From: Methylobacterium sp. B4
Lineage (GTDB): Bacteria; Pseudomonadota; Alphaproteobacteria; Rhizobiales; Beijerinckiaceae
Direction: 5' to 3'
Assembly (NCBI RefSeq): GCF_003201865.1
Contig: NZ_QJJJ01000009.1
Location: forward strand, 1 to 64,000
DNA length: 64,000 nucleotides
Positions 53,521 through 63,800 of this stretch are shown here, piece by piece. A model generated the notes under the pieces. That model searched no databases, was not told the DNA's origin, and was given only the letters and a program-made list of their open reading frames with translations. Both the position numbers and the translations under genes were made by a program. The stretch's first letter is position 1; the number at the start of each line of letters is the position of its first letter.

Positions 53521-54525
53521 TCAGAGCATGCTGGGCAGGATTCGATCCGGCGGGCGGTGGCCGTCCATGAAGGTCTTGATGTTGATGATGACCTTCTCGC
53601 CCATGTCGGTGCGGCTCTCGTGCGTGGCCGAACCCATATGCGGCAGCAGCACCACCTTGCCGGTGCGTGCCAACCGCACGAGACGCGGGCTCACCGCCGG
53701 CTCCTGCTCGAAGACGTCGAGGCCTGCCGCCGAAATTTCGCCGGCCTCGATGAGCCGCGCCAGGGCGTTCTCGTCGATGACCTCGCCGCGAGCGGTGTTG
53801 ACGACGATCGATTCCGGCTTGAGCAGCTTGAGGCGGCGGGCGGAAAGCAGGTGGTAGGTCGCGGGCGTATGCGGGCAGTTCACGGAAACGATGTCGACCC
53901 GCGCCAGCATCTGGTCGAGGGATTCCCAGTAGGTCGCGTCGAGCGATTCCTCGATCGAGGAGGGCACTCGGCGGCGGTTGTGATAGTGGATCGACAGGCC
54001 GAAGGCCTTGGCGCGGCGAGCGAGCGCCTGACCGATGCGGCCCATGCCGACGATGCCGAGGCGCTTCCCGGTGATGCGGCGGCCCAGCATCCAGGTCGGC
54101 GACCAACCGGTCGTCCAGTCGTCCTCGGGGATGATGCGCGCGCCCTCGGCGATCCGGCGGGCGACGGCCAGGATCAGCGCCATGGTCATGTCGGCGGTGT
54201 CTTCGGTCAGCACGCCGGGCGTGTTGGTGACGGTGATGCCCCGCTCCAGGGCGGCGGCGACGTCGATATGGTCCACACCGTTGCCGAAATTGGCAATGAG
54301 CCGGAGGTTCGGACCCGCCTGCGCGAGGAGACCGGCGCTGATCTCGTCGGTCACGGTCGGGACCACCACGTCGGCCTCGCGGAACGCGGCGGCCAGGGCC
54401 TCCTGCGAGAGCGGTGCATCGTCGTGGTTGAGGCGCGTGTCGAACAGCTCGCGCATGCGCGTCTCGACCGCGTCCGGCAGACGCCGGGTGACGACCACCA
54501 ACGGCTTGCGCTTCAACGACGACAT
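53521..54525 (-). CDS. D-2-hydroxyacid dehydrogenase (glyoxylate/hydroxypyruvate reductase-like)
   Basis: This 334-aa NAD(P)-dependent enzyme has the nucleotide site LGIVGMGRIGQALARR. The catalytic Arg/Glu/His set is in VNTARGEVIDE, AGLDVFEQEP and the final LLPHMGSATHESR. The D-isomer group and the substrate-loop IANFGNGVDHID point to the glyoxylate/hydroxypyruvate reductase clade. In a serine-cycle methylotroph it could reduce hydroxypyruvate or glyoxylate, but the main hydroxypyruvate reductase is not necessarily this gene. Confidence 0.85.
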   Translation of the reverse strand: MSSLKRKPLVVVTRRLPDAVETRMRELFDTRLNHDDAPLSQEALAAAFREADVVVPTVTDEISAGLLAQAGPNLRLIANFGNGVDHIDVAAALERGITVTNTPGVLTEDTADMTMALILAVARRIAEGARIIPEDDWTTGWSPTWMLGRRITGKRLGIVGMGRIGQALARRAKAFGLSIHYHNRRRVPSSIEESLDATYWESLDQMLARVDIVSVNCPHTPATYHLLSARRLKLLKPESIVVNTARGEVIDENALARLIEAGEISAAGLDVFEQEPAVSPRLVRLARTGKVVLLPHMGSATHESRTDMGEKVIINIKTFMDGHRPPDRILPSML

Positions 54526-54887
54526 GTTTCCTCCCGGCGAGGCCGTCCCGCGTTTCGTTCCTGCCCCGAACCCGGGCTCCGGTGCGGTTGCCCGCCCGCC
54601 GGCTTACGCTCCCTTAACCACGTTGCGGCCAGAAGGGGCGGAGGCGGACCGGGCTCCCGGCCACGCCGCAGGACATCCGGCCTCTCTACCAGAGAGGTCG
54701 GGGAACACAATGCGGCCCACCCCGCCCGTCCCGCCCGGAACGCCGTCGCCCCGGCGGCAAATCCAGGGCGGCCGAAGACGGCCGTCGCCGGTCCCGGCCG
54801 GACGACGCCGCCTGAACACGCTTTTCCTCCGCCGTCCCGGACGGCGGACAAGACTTTCCCGAAGCCACGGATCGGAGACGAGGGACC
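54526..54887. other. 362-bp divergent region with two leader hairpins
   Basis: Two stem-loops precede the SH3 gene. One is at 54679-54699 (CCTCTCT/AGAGAGG, ACC loop, extended to 9 bp with a wobble), and one at 54829-54847 (CCGCCGTCC/GGACGGCGG). No ORF is credible here. Promoters for both directions lie in this interval, and none was resolved. Confidence 0.45.
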
Positions 54888-55481
54888 ATGCGCCCGCCTA
54901 ACCTGCCCCTGGTGAACCCCACCCGCCTCGCGTTGCTCGCAGCGTTGTTCGCCCTGCTGGTGCCGCTGACCGCAGAGGCGGCTCCGCCCGCCGAATCCGA
55001 GGTCGGCAAGGGGCCCGTCACCAAGCTGCCGCTGCCGCGCTACGCCAGCCTGAAGAGCAACCGCGTGAACCTGCGCGAGGGCCCCTCGAAGGATCACCGT
55101 ACCCTCTGGGTGTTCCAGCGGGCCGGCCTTCCGGTCGAGATCGTTGCCGAGTTCGAAACCTGGCGGCGCATCCGCGATTCGGAAGGCACCGAGGGCTGGG
55201 TTCTTCACAACCTGCTGTCGGGACGCCGCACCGCCGTCGTGATCCCGCCCTCCGGCGAGCGCGCCGATTCAGCCAAGTCCACGGTGCCGCTCACGGCGGC
55301 CGCCGACGAGCAATCGGCCGAGGAAGCCCGGCTGCAGCCCGGCGTCATCGGCAGCGTGAAGAGTTGCGGCGGCACGTGGTGCCGGCTCGTCGTGCCGCTC
55401 CCCGACAAGAGGGGCGACGTGGACGGCTACATCCGCCAGAGCCGGCTCTGGGGCGTCTACCCGAACGAGCGGGTGGAGTAG
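54888..55481 (+). CDS. Secreted SH3-domain protein
   Basis: This 197-aa protein has a Sec signal (LALLAALFALLVPLTAEA). It is followed by two SH3b-like repeats, the first with LKSNRVNLREGPSKDHRTLWVFQ and WRRIRDSEGTEGWVLHNLLSG (about residues 52-110). The second has VKSCGGTWCRLVV and DGYIRQSRLWGVYP. It fits the DUF1058/SH3_4 family, often a periplasmic wall-binding or bacterial-specific adaptor. A strong terminator follows. Confidence 0.75.
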   Translation: MRPPNLPLVNPTRLALLAALFALLVPLTAEAAPPAESEVGKGPVTKLPLPRYASLKSNRVNLREGPSKDHRTLWVFQRAGLPVEIVAEFETWRRIRDSEGTEGWVLHNLLSGRRTAVVIPPSGERADSAKSTVPLTAAADEQSAEEARLQPGVIGSVKSCGGTWCRLVVPLPDKRGDVDGYIRQSRLWGVYPNERVE

Positions 55482-55487
55482 AAACCA

Positions 55488-55521
55488 GAAAGGGCCCGGA
55501 AAAACCGGGCCCTTTCTCGTT
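55488..55521. terminator. Bidirectional Rho-independent terminator
   Basis: GAAAGGGCCCGG and CCGGGCCCTTTC form a perfect 12-bp stem with an AAAAA loop, followed by TCGTT on the plus strand and a moderately T-rich TGGTTTC on the minus strand. It lies between the convergent SH3 and irr genes and probably ends both transcripts. Confidence 0.8.
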
Positions 55522-55542
55522 CGGAATCGGCGCGAAGCCGAA

Positions 55543-56046
55543 TCAGGCGCGGCCGGACGTGGCGCGACGGCGCAGACGAACGATCACCTCGACGCCGGCG
55601 ATCTCCATGCCCTCGGGCGCCTCGGGAAGCGAATCGACCGAGATGCCGCATTCCGGCATGTCGAGCACCTCACCCTCCTCCTCCAGGAAGAAATGGTGGT
55701 GCTCACTCGGATTGGTGTCGAAATAGGCCTTCGATCCATCGAGGGCGAGTTGGCGCAGCAGGCCCGCCTCGGTGAACTGGTGAAGCGTGTTGTAGACGGT
55801 CGCCAGGGATACAGGGACCTTGGCCCGCATCGCCTCGTCGTAGAGCATTTCCGCGGTCAGGTGGCGGTCGCCGCGGCCGAACAGGAGCCAGCCGAGCGAA
55901 AGGCGCTGCCGGGTCGGCCGCAGGCCCGCCCGGCGCAGACGGTCGCGCAGGTCGGAGAGCGGACAGCCCCGACGGCCGCTGACCGCGTCGGCCGGCGAGA
56001 TCGAGCGTGCGTTGAGCACGGCCTGAAGAGGCGTCAGATCGGACAT
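55543..56046 (-). CDS. irr: Iron response regulator Irr (Fur family)
   Basis: This 167-aa Fur-superfamily regulator has the Irr-type haem-regulatory Cys-Pro (residues 28-29 in RGCPLSDLRD). The DNA-binding helix includes GLRPTRQRLSLGWLLF, and the HHH metal/haem site is SEHHHFFLEEEG. Irr is degraded or inactivated by haem and represses haem and iron genes when iron is low. The gene is divergent from fabA. A 15-bp TTTAG-N5-CTAAA palindrome lies 22 bp upstream of its start, so autoregulation is likely. Confidence 0.9.
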   Translation of the reverse strand: MSDLTPLQAVLNARSISPADAVSGRRGCPLSDLRDRLRRAGLRPTRQRLSLGWLLFGRGDRHLTAEMLYDEAMRAKVPVSLATVYNTLHQFTEAGLLRQLALDGSKAYFDTNPSEHHHFFLEEEGEVLDMPECGISVDSLPEAPEGMEIAGVEVIVRLRRRATSGRA

Positions 56047-56068
56047 GGCTGGGAAGGATTCCCGCTAA

Positions 56069-56083
56069 TTTAGAATGACTAAA
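56069..56083. promoter_or_regulatory. Candidate Irr/Fur-type operator (ICE-like)
   Basis: TTTAG (56069-56073) and CTAAA (56079-56083) are perfect arms around a 5-bp spacer. From memory the Irr box in Bradyrhizobium has a TTTAGAA...TTCTAAA form, and the site resembles its outer arms. It lies between irr and fabA and could affect both. Confidence 0.55.
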
Positions 56084-56341
56084 GCTAGCAAAGTATACGG
56101 CCGCGCAGCGCCTGCGGCAACCCGTACGAGCCCAAGCTCGGGTTTGATGCGTGGAGGACGCATGGCTCGCGGGCCGGCTGGACGCGCAATGCGTGCGTAC
56201 GGCCGTGATTGCCGAGGGCCGCATCGTTCCGAGTCCGCTTTGTGGGCGCGGCAAGCCTGTGCTACGAGGCGCCCATTCCTTTACCCTCCGACCGCCCTGT
56301 TCCGTCGGACCCGTCCGTCACCGAGGACCCGTACGTCATCC

Positions 56342-56881
56342 ATGGCTTCTCTCGACCAGCAATCCGACGGCGCTTCTCCGCAGCGCGCTTCGAGCTTCTC
56401 CTACGAGGATCTCCTGGCCTGCGGGCGCGGTGAGCTGTTCGGGGCCGGCAACGCGCAGCTCCCGCTGCCGCCGATGCTGATGTTCGACCGGATCACCTCG
56501 ATCGGGACCGAGGGCGGCGCCCACGGTAAGGGTCACGTGCTGGCCGAGTTCGATATCCGGCCCGACCTCTGGTTCTTCCCCTGCCACTTCAAGGGCGATC
56601 CGGTGATGCCCGGCTGCCTCGGCCTCGACGCGCTCTGGCAGCTTGTCGGCTTCCATCTCGGCTGGCTCGGTTCGCAGGGCCGCGGCCGGGCGCTGGGCGT
56701 CGGCGAGGTGAAGTTCACCGATCAGGTGCTGCCGAGCGTCAAGCAGGTGGTCTACGGCATCGACATCAAGCGCGTGCGCCAGGGCAAGCTCGTGCTCGGC
56801 ATCGCCGATGGCTGGCTCGAGGCCGACGGCCGGCGGATCTACGAGGCGAGCGACCTGCGGGTGGCCCTCTTCCGCTCCTGA
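56342..56881 (+). CDS. fabA: 3-hydroxydecanoyl-ACP dehydratase/isomerase
   Basis: This 179-aa enzyme dehydrates 3-hydroxydecanoyl-ACP and isomerises it to the cis-3 product, starting unsaturated fatty acids. His82 (in [15 protein letters not shown]) and Asp96 (in LGLDALWQL) match the catalytic pair. The length is normal. It heads fabA-fabB-fabI. Confidence 0.95.
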   Translation: MASLDQQSDGASPQRASSFSYEDLLACGRGELFGAGNAQLPLPPMLMFDRITSIGTEGGAHGKGHVLAEFDIRPDLWFFPCHFKGDPVMPGCLGLDALWQLVGFHLGWLGSQGRGRALGVGEVKFTDQVLPSVKQVVYGIDIKRVRQGKLVLGIADGWLEADGRRIYEASDLRVALFRS

Positions 56882-57028
56882 GCCCCGGCCGGGCGCCGAT
56901 TACGCGCGGCGATCGAGCCCGTCCGGAGCGAAAGAGCGCCCGTGCGCGGTTGAGATTGGGCGCGCATCATCCTAACTGACCCCCGAAGAAACGCCGCGGA
57001 AGCCGCGGCGCAAGCAGCTTGAGCCATC

Positions 57029-58255
57029 ATGCGGCGTGTCGTCATCACCGGGATGGGCATCGTCTCGTCCATCGGCAACAACACTCAGGAGGTTCTGGCC
57101 TCCCTGCGCGAGGCCCGTTCGGGCATCACGCGTGCCGAGGCGCAGGCCGCGCACGGCTTCCGCAGCCAGGTCGCGGGCGCACCGACGATCGATCCCGATG
57201 GGGTCGTGGACCGGCGCGCCATGCGCTTCCACGGTGGCGGGACGGCCTGGAACCACATCGCGATGGATCAGGCGATCCGCGATGCGGGGCTGGAGGAGCG
57301 GGACGTCTCCAACGATCGCACCGGCATCATCATGGGTTCGGGCGGTCCCTCGACCCGTACCATCGTCGAATCCGCGGCCATCGCCCGCGAGAAGGGGCCG
57401 AAGCGGGTCGGACCCTTCGCCGTGCCGAAGGCGATGTCCTCGACCGCCTCCGCGACGCTCGCCACGTGGTTCAAGATCCGCGGCGTGAACTATTCGATCT
57501 CCTCGGCCTGCGCGACCTCGAATCACTGCATCGGCAACGCCGCCGAGATCATCCGCGGCGGCCGTCAGGACGTCATCTTCGCGGGTGGATGCGAGGAGCT
57601 GGACTGGACCCTCTCCGTCCTGTTCGACGCCATGGGCGCGATGTCCTCGCGTTACAACGAGACGCCCTCCCGTGCCTCGCGCGCCTACGACGTGAACCGC
57701 GACGGCTTCGTGATCGCCGGCGGCGCGGGCGTCCTGGTGCTCGAGGAGTACGAGCACGCCAAGGCCCGCGGCGCCAGGATCTACGGCGAGGTCGCCGGCT
57801 ACGGCGCCACCTCCGACGGGCACGACATGGTCGCCCCCTCCGGCGAGGGTGCGGTGCGCTGCATGCGCCAGGCCATGGAGGACCTGAAGGGCGTCAAGAT
57901 TGACTACATCAACCCGCACGCCACCTCGACGCCCGTGGGCGACGACAAGGAGATCGAGGCGATCCGCGAGGTGTTCGGCGCCGGTGATGCCTGTCCGCCG
58001 ATTTCGGCCACCAAGTCCCTGACCGGGCATTCGCTGGGCGCCACGGGCGTGCAGGAGGCGATCTACGCGCTCCTGATGATGAACAACGGCTTCATCTGCG
58101 AGAGCGCGCATATCGACGAGCTCGATCCGGCCTTCGCCGACATGCCGATCCTGCGCCAGCGCCGCGACGGGGCGCAACTCGGCCACGTGATGTCGAACTC
58201 GTTCGGCTTCGGCGGCACGAACGCGACGCTCGTGTTGAAGCATCCCGACGCCTGA
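57029..58255 (+). CDS. fabB: Beta-ketoacyl-ACP synthase I
   Basis: This 408-aa condensing enzyme extends unsaturated intermediates. The Cys161 nucleophile in [11 protein letters not shown], His297 in [12 protein letters not shown] and His334 in [13 protein letters not shown] form the Cys-His-His triad. The fabA-fabB pairing identifies it as the unsaturated-specific FabB rather than FabF. The length is normal. Confidence 0.95.
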   Translation: MRRVVITGMGIVSSIGNNTQEVLASLREARSGITRAEAQAAHGFRSQVAGAPTIDPDGVVDRRAMRFHGGGTAWNHIAMDQAIRDAGLEERDVSNDRTGIIMGSGGPSTRTIVESAAIAREKGPKRVGPFAVPKAMSSTASATLATWFKIRGVNYSISSACATSNHCIGNAAEIIRGGRQDVIFAGGCEELDWTLSVLFDAMGAMSSRYNETPSRASRAYDVNRDGFVIAGGAGVLVLEEYEHAKARGARIYGEVAGYGATSDGHDMVAPSGEGAVRCMRQAMEDLKGVKIDYINPHATSTPVGDDKEIEAIREVFGAGDACPPISATKSLTGHSLGATGVQEAIYALLMMNNGFICESAHIDELDPAFADMPILRQRRDGAQLGHVMSNSFGFGGTNATLVLKHPDA

Positions 58256-58408
58256 CCGACCCCTTCGGTACCCACTTCTCCGCGGCGCGGATGGGCTGTT
58301 CTCGCAGTTGCGAAGACGAGGCGAAAGCATAGGGCGACACTTAGTCTGACCGATCGCAGGAACATGACCGTTGCGTCGGCGTTCCTGCTTCGTTAGGCAG
58401 GTCGAACC

Positions 58409-58528
58409 ATGATCGTCATCCTCGCTTTGTTCATCGTGTGCGGCCTGGCCCTTGCGGCCAGTCTGGCCGTACGCGCGAAGCAGAAGCTGATCGACGACGC
58501 CCAATCCGGCACCCGCGGCTACTTCTGA
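58409..58528 (+). CDS. Small 39-aa single-span membrane protein between fabB and fabI
   Basis: This 39-codon ORF, with GGCAGG eight bases before its ATG, is MIVILALFIVCGLALAASLA followed by a basic, polar tail ending GTRGYF. The N-terminal half is a clean hydrophobic helix. It is too short for standard ORF cut-offs. It lies 153 bp after fabB and 165 bp before fabI, so it could be an unannotated member of the fab unit. Confidence 0.5.
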   Translation: MIVILALFIVCGLALAASLAVRAKQKLIDDAQSGTRGYF

Positions 58529-58693
58529 CCGCACGCCGCAGGATGACCGCCTCAGCCCCGCTGCTTCGGCGCCGGGGCGCTTTCGCGCCGAACTCGGATT
58601 GTTGCCCCACGCGTGGACAGGCCCGCGCCGGACGGGCTAAGCCTCGGAAGAGGAAATGCGGCGCCGGGCCGAACGCGGACGGATTGTGAGCGA

Positions 58694-59524
58694 ATGACGG
58701 GTTTGATGGCGGGCAGGCGCGGCCTCATCATGGGGGTCGCCAACGATCATTCGATCGCGTGGGGCATCGCCAAGACCCTGCACCAGCACGGGGCCGAACT
58801 CGCCTTCACCTATCAGGGCGAGGCACTGGGCCGTCGTGTCACGCCGCTCGCCGCCTCCGTCGGTTCCGACATCGTGCTGCCCTGCGACGTGGAAGATCTC
58901 GCCACGGTCGATGCCGTGTTCGATGCACTCGACCAGCGTTTTCCCGACGGCATCGACTTCATCGTCCACGCCATCGGCTTCTCGGACAAGGCGCAGCTGA
59001 AGGGCCGTTACGTCGACGTGACGACCCGCGCGAACTTCTCGCGCACCATGACGATCTCCTGCTTCTCCTTCACCGAACTGGCCCAGCGCGCCGCCGCCCG
59101 GATGCCGCGGGGCGGCTCGCTCCTGACCCTGACCTATGCGGGCTCGACCCGGGTCATGCCGAACTACAACGTGATGGGCGTGGCCAAAGCGGCGCTGGAA
59201 GCCTCCGTCCGGTACCTCGCGACGGATCTCGGCCCGGACGGCATCCGCGTGAACGCGCTCTCGGCGGGCCCGATGCGGACGCTGGCCGGCGCCGGCATCG
59301 CCGACGCACGGCTGATGTACAATCACCAGAAGGCCCACGCCCCCTTGCGCCGCACGGTGACGCTGGAGGATGTCGGCAACTCGGCTCTCTACCTGCTCTC
59401 CGACCTGTCGAGCGGCGTGACCGGCGAGATCCACTTCGTGGATTCGGGCTACAACATCATCTCGATGCCCCGCCCCGCCGTGCTTCAGGCCCAGGACGAG
59501 GCCGGCGTCGTCGGCGACGATTGA
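58694..59524 (+). CDS. fabI: Enoyl-ACP reductase
   Basis: This 276-aa short-chain-dehydrogenase-like enzyme reduces enoyl-ACP with NADH. The nucleotide region GLIMGVANDHSIAWGIAK and the catalytic Tyr-x6-Lys (YNVMGVAK) are intact. It ends with RPAVLQAQDEAGVVGDD. It is the target of triclosan-type inhibitors. The ATG at 58694 gives MTGLMAGRRG. Confidence 0.9.
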   Translation: MTGLMAGRRGLIMGVANDHSIAWGIAKTLHQHGAELAFTYQGEALGRRVTPLAASVGSDIVLPCDVEDLATVDAVFDALDQRFPDGIDFIVHAIGFSDKAQLKGRYVDVTTRANFSRTMTISCFSFTELAQRAAARMPRGGSLLTLTYAGSTRVMPNYNVMGVAKAALEASVRYLATDLGPDGIRVNALSAGPMRTLAGAGIADARLMYNHQKAHAPLRRTVTLEDVGNSALYLLSDLSSGVTGEIHFVDSGYNIISMPRPAVLQAQDEAGVVGDD

Positions 59525-59604
59525 TCGCCGCGCGCGGTTGCCGGGGCGGCGTGTCTTCCCGCCGCTTGTCGAACGGGCGCCCGCGCCGCAGGGTGCGGCC
59601 CGCG

Positions 59605-60378
59605 ATGACCCCCTCCCCGCCCCGCCGCTCGCTCCGAACTGCGCTTCCTGCTGGTTTCCTGGCCGGCCTTTTGGCTGCTCTGCTGATCGTTGGCGGGACG
59701 GGGGCGGCTTTTGCCCAGAGCGTCACCCTCGATCTCGGTGCCGGCGGCACCACCGAGCGCGCGCTCCAGCTCGTCGCGCTGATCACCGTCCTGGCTCTGG
59801 CGCCCTCCGTGCTGGTGATGGCGACCTCCTTCACCCGGATCGTCGTGGTGCTCTCGATCCTGCGTTCGGCGCTCGGCACGCAGACCGCGCCGCCCAACAC
59901 GGTGATGGTAAGCCTCGCCCTGTTCCTCACCGCCTTCGTCATGGCGCCTACCGCCCGCGAGGCTTACCAGGCCGGGGTCGAGCCGCTGGTGGCGGGGCAG
60001 ATCACCCAGTCCCAGGCCTTCGAGCGGGCGTCGGCCCCCTTCAAGACCTTCATGTTGCGCAACGTGCGGGAGAAGGATCTGAAGCTCTTCCTCGACATGT
60101 CGCGCCAGTCCGTCCCCGCCGGCCCCGAAGCCATCGGCCTCGAGATCGTCACGCCCGCCTTCATGATCTCGGAATTGCGCCGCGCCTTCGAGATCGGCTT
60201 CCTGCTCTTCATCCCCTTCCTCATCATCGACCTCGTGGTCGCGTCGGTGCTGATGGCGATGGGCATGATGATGCTGCCGCCCGCGACGGTGGCGCTGCCG
60301 TTCAAGCTGATCTTCTTCGTGCTCGTGGACGGCTGGACCCTCGTGGCGGGCTCCCTGATTCAGAGCTACGGAGGGTGA
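59605..60378 (+). CDS. fliP: Flagellar biosynthesis protein FliP
   Basis: This 257-aa export-gate protein has a signal-like N-terminus (GFLAGLLAALLIVGGTGAAFA). The FliP signatures follow: LVMATSFTRIVVVLSILRSALG and the late FEIGFLLFIPFLIIDLVVASVLMAMGMMMLPPA region (in outline). The length is normal. It forms the flagellar type-III core with FliQ and FliR. Neither is encoded beside it here; DoxX follows. Confidence 0.9.
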   Translation: MTPSPPRRSLRTALPAGFLAGLLAALLIVGGTGAAFAQSVTLDLGAGGTTERALQLVALITVLALAPSVLVMATSFTRIVVVLSILRSALGTQTAPPNTVMVSLALFLTAFVMAPTAREAYQAGVEPLVAGQITQSQAFERASAPFKTFMLRNVREKDLKLFLDMSRQSVPAGPEAIGLEIVTPAFMISELRRAFEIGFLLFIPFLIIDLVVASVLMAMGMMMLPPATVALPFKLIFFVLVDGWTLVAGSLIQSYGG

Positions 60379-60434
60379 TCGCCGGCCGCCACGAATCGTG
60401 GTTGCGGCCCGACCCTTCCGAGGAAAGTCGAGAC

Positions 60435-60839
60435 ATGAATCTGACGACCGTGACCGCCCAGTGGGCGCCGAGGATGTTGAGCGTGCTGCGGATCGTCTCC
60501 GCGCTGGTCTTCATGGCGCACGGCACGCAGAAGATCCTGGGCTTTCCCCCCAGCGCGATGAACCCGCCGCTTCTCTCGCTCTCCGGCATTGCCGGCATGC
60601 TCGAACTCGTCGGAGGAGCGCTTCTGCTCGTCGGCCTGTTCAGCCGCCCGGTGGCCTTCGTCCTGTCGGGTCAGATGGCGTTCGCTTACTTCATCGCCCA
60701 CGCGCCGAAGAGCTTCTTCCCGGCCCTCAACGGCGGCGACGCGGCGATCCTGTTCTGCTTCGTCTTCCTCTACATCGCCTGCGCCGGCCCCGGCCCCTGG
60801 AGCGTCGACGCGCAGCGCGGTCGCGGCACGGCCTACTGA
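60435..60839 (+). CDS. DoxX family membrane protein
   Basis: This 134-aa inner-membrane protein has four spans: LRIVSALVFMAHGTQKILG, ELVGGALLLVGLFSR, GQMAFAYFIAHAPKSFFP and LFCFVFLYIACAG. The DoxX/DUF417-like pattern is clear (HGTQKILGF and APKSFFPA). Members act in redox or quinone-linked stress, and the specific function is unknown. It lies 56 bp after fliP and its stop is 3 bp from the convergent large protein. Confidence 0.8.
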   Translation: MNLTTVTAQWAPRMLSVLRIVSALVFMAHGTQKILGFPPSAMNPPLLSLSGIAGMLELVGGALLLVGLFSRPVAFVLSGQMAFAYFIAHAPKSFFPALNGGDAAILFCFVFLYIACAGPGPWSVDAQRGRGTAY

Positions 60840-60842
60840 GCC

Positions 60843-63800
60843 TCAGCCCGGCGGGGGCGGCGACGGCGCCTCCGCCCGGTTCCCCGGGGCCTCGCTGCCG
60901 CGCTCGGGCACGGCAGTGTCGGGGTATCGCTTGCGGTACTCCGCGAGGAAGGCTGCCAACGTCTCCGCCTTGGTTGCCCGCAGGGCCGCATCGCGGAAAG
61001 CGGCGGTGCGGGCGGCGTCCGGCCGCGTCAGCATGGCGAAGGTGCGGGCATCCGCGCTCTCGGCCATGAGCCCCGCGAACTTCGCCTTGAGGCGCTCGAG
61101 ACCGAGGGTCTCCCCCGCCAATCCGTAGGCGAGTCCGGCCCGAATCACGTCCGCCCGCGCGGCGTCGTCGAGCGGCTTTCCGGAGCGCCAAGCGGGACCG
61201 AGGATGGTCTCGTGGGCCTCTCCCGCCTCGCGCCAGCGCCGGGCCGCCCAGAGGATGTCGGCCCGCAGCCGCTCGGCGTCCGTGCCCGTTTCCCCCTCGA
61301 CCGTCTCCAGGGCGAGATCGGTGCGCGAGAGATCCGACAGGGCCCGGGCACGCAGCAGGGCGCGGGCGCGGCGCACGTCCTCCGGCAGTTCCGGCAGATG
61401 GGTCGCGTCGAGGGTCTGAAGGGCCTGAAGCGCCTTGCCTTCCATGAGGCGGATCGTTGCCAGCCGCGCCGAGACCGAGGCGCGCGCCGCACCTTCCAGG
61501 CGCCGCTCGATCTGGTATTGCAGCAGTTCGTCGGCGGAATCGAGCAAGTCGAGGGCGACGAGGCGATCGGCCAGACGCCGCACGATCTCGTCGGCGCGCC
61601 GGCCGGCCGGCGCGAAGTCCTTGAAATCGAAGTAGAGCGCCAGCGCCTCGACGCCGCCCAGGGCCTCGCCCCGTGCGCCGAGGAACAGGTCTTCGAACAG
61701 GGCCTGCGCCCGCTCGTGCAGCGCCCGCGTCGTCTGCGCCTCGGGGCTGAACGCGTTGGCGCGGCGCGCCGTCAGGAAGACCTTGCGCCAGCGGCCGGCC
61801 TCCTCGTAGAGCCCGCCGAGCGCCCCCAGCATTCCGATCTCGGTCGGGCCGCCATGCCAGGTCAGCCCCAGGATCTCGAGCCGGTCGATGGCATGGGGCA
61901 GTGCCACCTTGCCGAGCGTGCGGCCGAGGGTCGTCGCCCGCAGGGTCGCCTCCGCCGCAAGCGGCCATGGCGCCTGCTGGCGCAGGGTCTCGTAGGCCGA
62001 GAGCGCCGCCTCGCCACGCCCCGTCGCCTCGTCCACCTTCGCCCGCAGCAGCGTCAGCCGGTCCCGGGTGTACTCGTTCGCCGCCCGCGAGGCCGCGGTC
62101 GAGGCCCGACCCACCGCTTCCCAATCCCCCGTCTCGACCGCGGCCTCGGCGGCGGCGGCGTGAAACAGAGAGGCCAGCGGCTCGGGATAGCGCTCCAGAA
62201 CCGATTCGCCGGCCCGCAGAGCCGCCGCCGCCTCACTCCATCGGCCGGTCGCCGCGTCCGCGAGGCCGCGCCAGAGCCGGGCTTCCGGACTGGTCGACAG
62301 CCGCTCGTCGGCGAGGAGCTTGCGCGCTTCCTCCGCGCGACCGATCCGGATCAGCAGGATTCCGCGCAGGAGCACCGTCTGGCGGTCGCCGTCGATCACG
62401 ACGTCCTCGGCGGCGGCCGCTCCGAGGGCACCCAGAGCCTCCACATCGAGGTCGTTGGCCATCAGGGCGCGGGCGAGGGTGAGGCGGGCGGCGCCCCGGT
62501 CGCGGCGGTGGGCGTCGACGGCGGCCGTGAGACCGTCCCGCAGCATCGCGCGCACGTCGCCGCGCTGCGCGTTCTCCCAGGCGTCGCGGTCGATCACGAG
62601 TTCGCCGACGGCTCCGACGGGTGGGTCGGCGGGGCGGGAGACGCCCGAGACGGCAAGCCCGGTCTCCCGGTTGCCTTCCCGGCCGACGGCGACGCCGTCG
62701 AGATCGGGCCGGACGGTGAGGTCGTCGGCGAGAGCGAGCACCGCGAGGCCGAGCCGGCTCGGGATCAGCTCGAAATCGACGAAGCGCTGCGCCTTGGCGA
62801 CGCCCGCAGGGCGGCGGCCCTCGCTGGTGACGACGGCGATGCGCTCGCCGTCGAGGTCGAGCCAGCCCGCCGGGCCGGGCTCGGGCAGACGCAGACCGAT
62901 GCCGACGCGCCCCGGTGTTCCCGCCACGCGCTGTGCGATCAGGCTCTCGCTCGGCGCGAGACCGTCACCCGCCACCAGCTCCCAGCCGGCGGGTTCGGTC
63001 ACCGGCACGAGATCGACGAGGCGGCCCAGGGGCGGCCGGAAGCGCAGGACGCTCAGGCCGCCGCTGCGGGCCACGGGTCCGAGGGGAACGAGGCCGGTCG
63101 CGCCGGGCGACGGCACGGCGACCGGATCGGTCGTGGCGAAGACCAGGGTGACGATGCCGCCTCGCTCGAACAGGGCCGCGGGCACGCGCTTGGAGAACGG
63201 GAAGACGAGCCCCGAACCCGCCTTGCGCGGCGCGATCTCGGCGCGACGGGCCGCTGCCTCCGCGGCCGGCGGCTGTGCGACTGCTTTCGGTGGCTCCTTG
63301 GACGCTTCTTTTGCAGGCTCGTGGGCCGCGCTCGCCGGCGGCGCGGACGCCTCGGCGGATTTGGGAGGCTTGGCCAGGAAATCGATCGTCAGGATGTCGT
63401 CGTCGCGGGCGGTGGAGAGCGTCACGCCTTCGGCCGGCGTCGCGACGATCCGCGCTTCGCCGGCATCCGTCTCGATCTCGACCCGTCCCACCCCCGGATC
63501 GAGGCGTCCGCGTAGAGAGTGGTCGTCGATGCGCCAAGCGCCCGGCAGCGTCAGGCGCGTGCCCGGCCCGTTCGGCGCGAAGGCGGCCTCCGAGCCCTCC
63601 GGAAGGCGCAGGCTGAGCCGGGTGCGCACGTCGTTGCGGGCGAGTTCGAGGGCGAGCGGCCGGGGCGGCGGGGCCGGGTTGCGGGCCTTGAGGATGGCCT
63701 CGGCGGCGGCGGCACGGCGGGCCAGCTCCGCCACCACTTCGGCGGGCAGGGGCGGCGGGAAGCCGCTCCAGGTCTCGGGCAGCAGATCCACGAAGATCTG

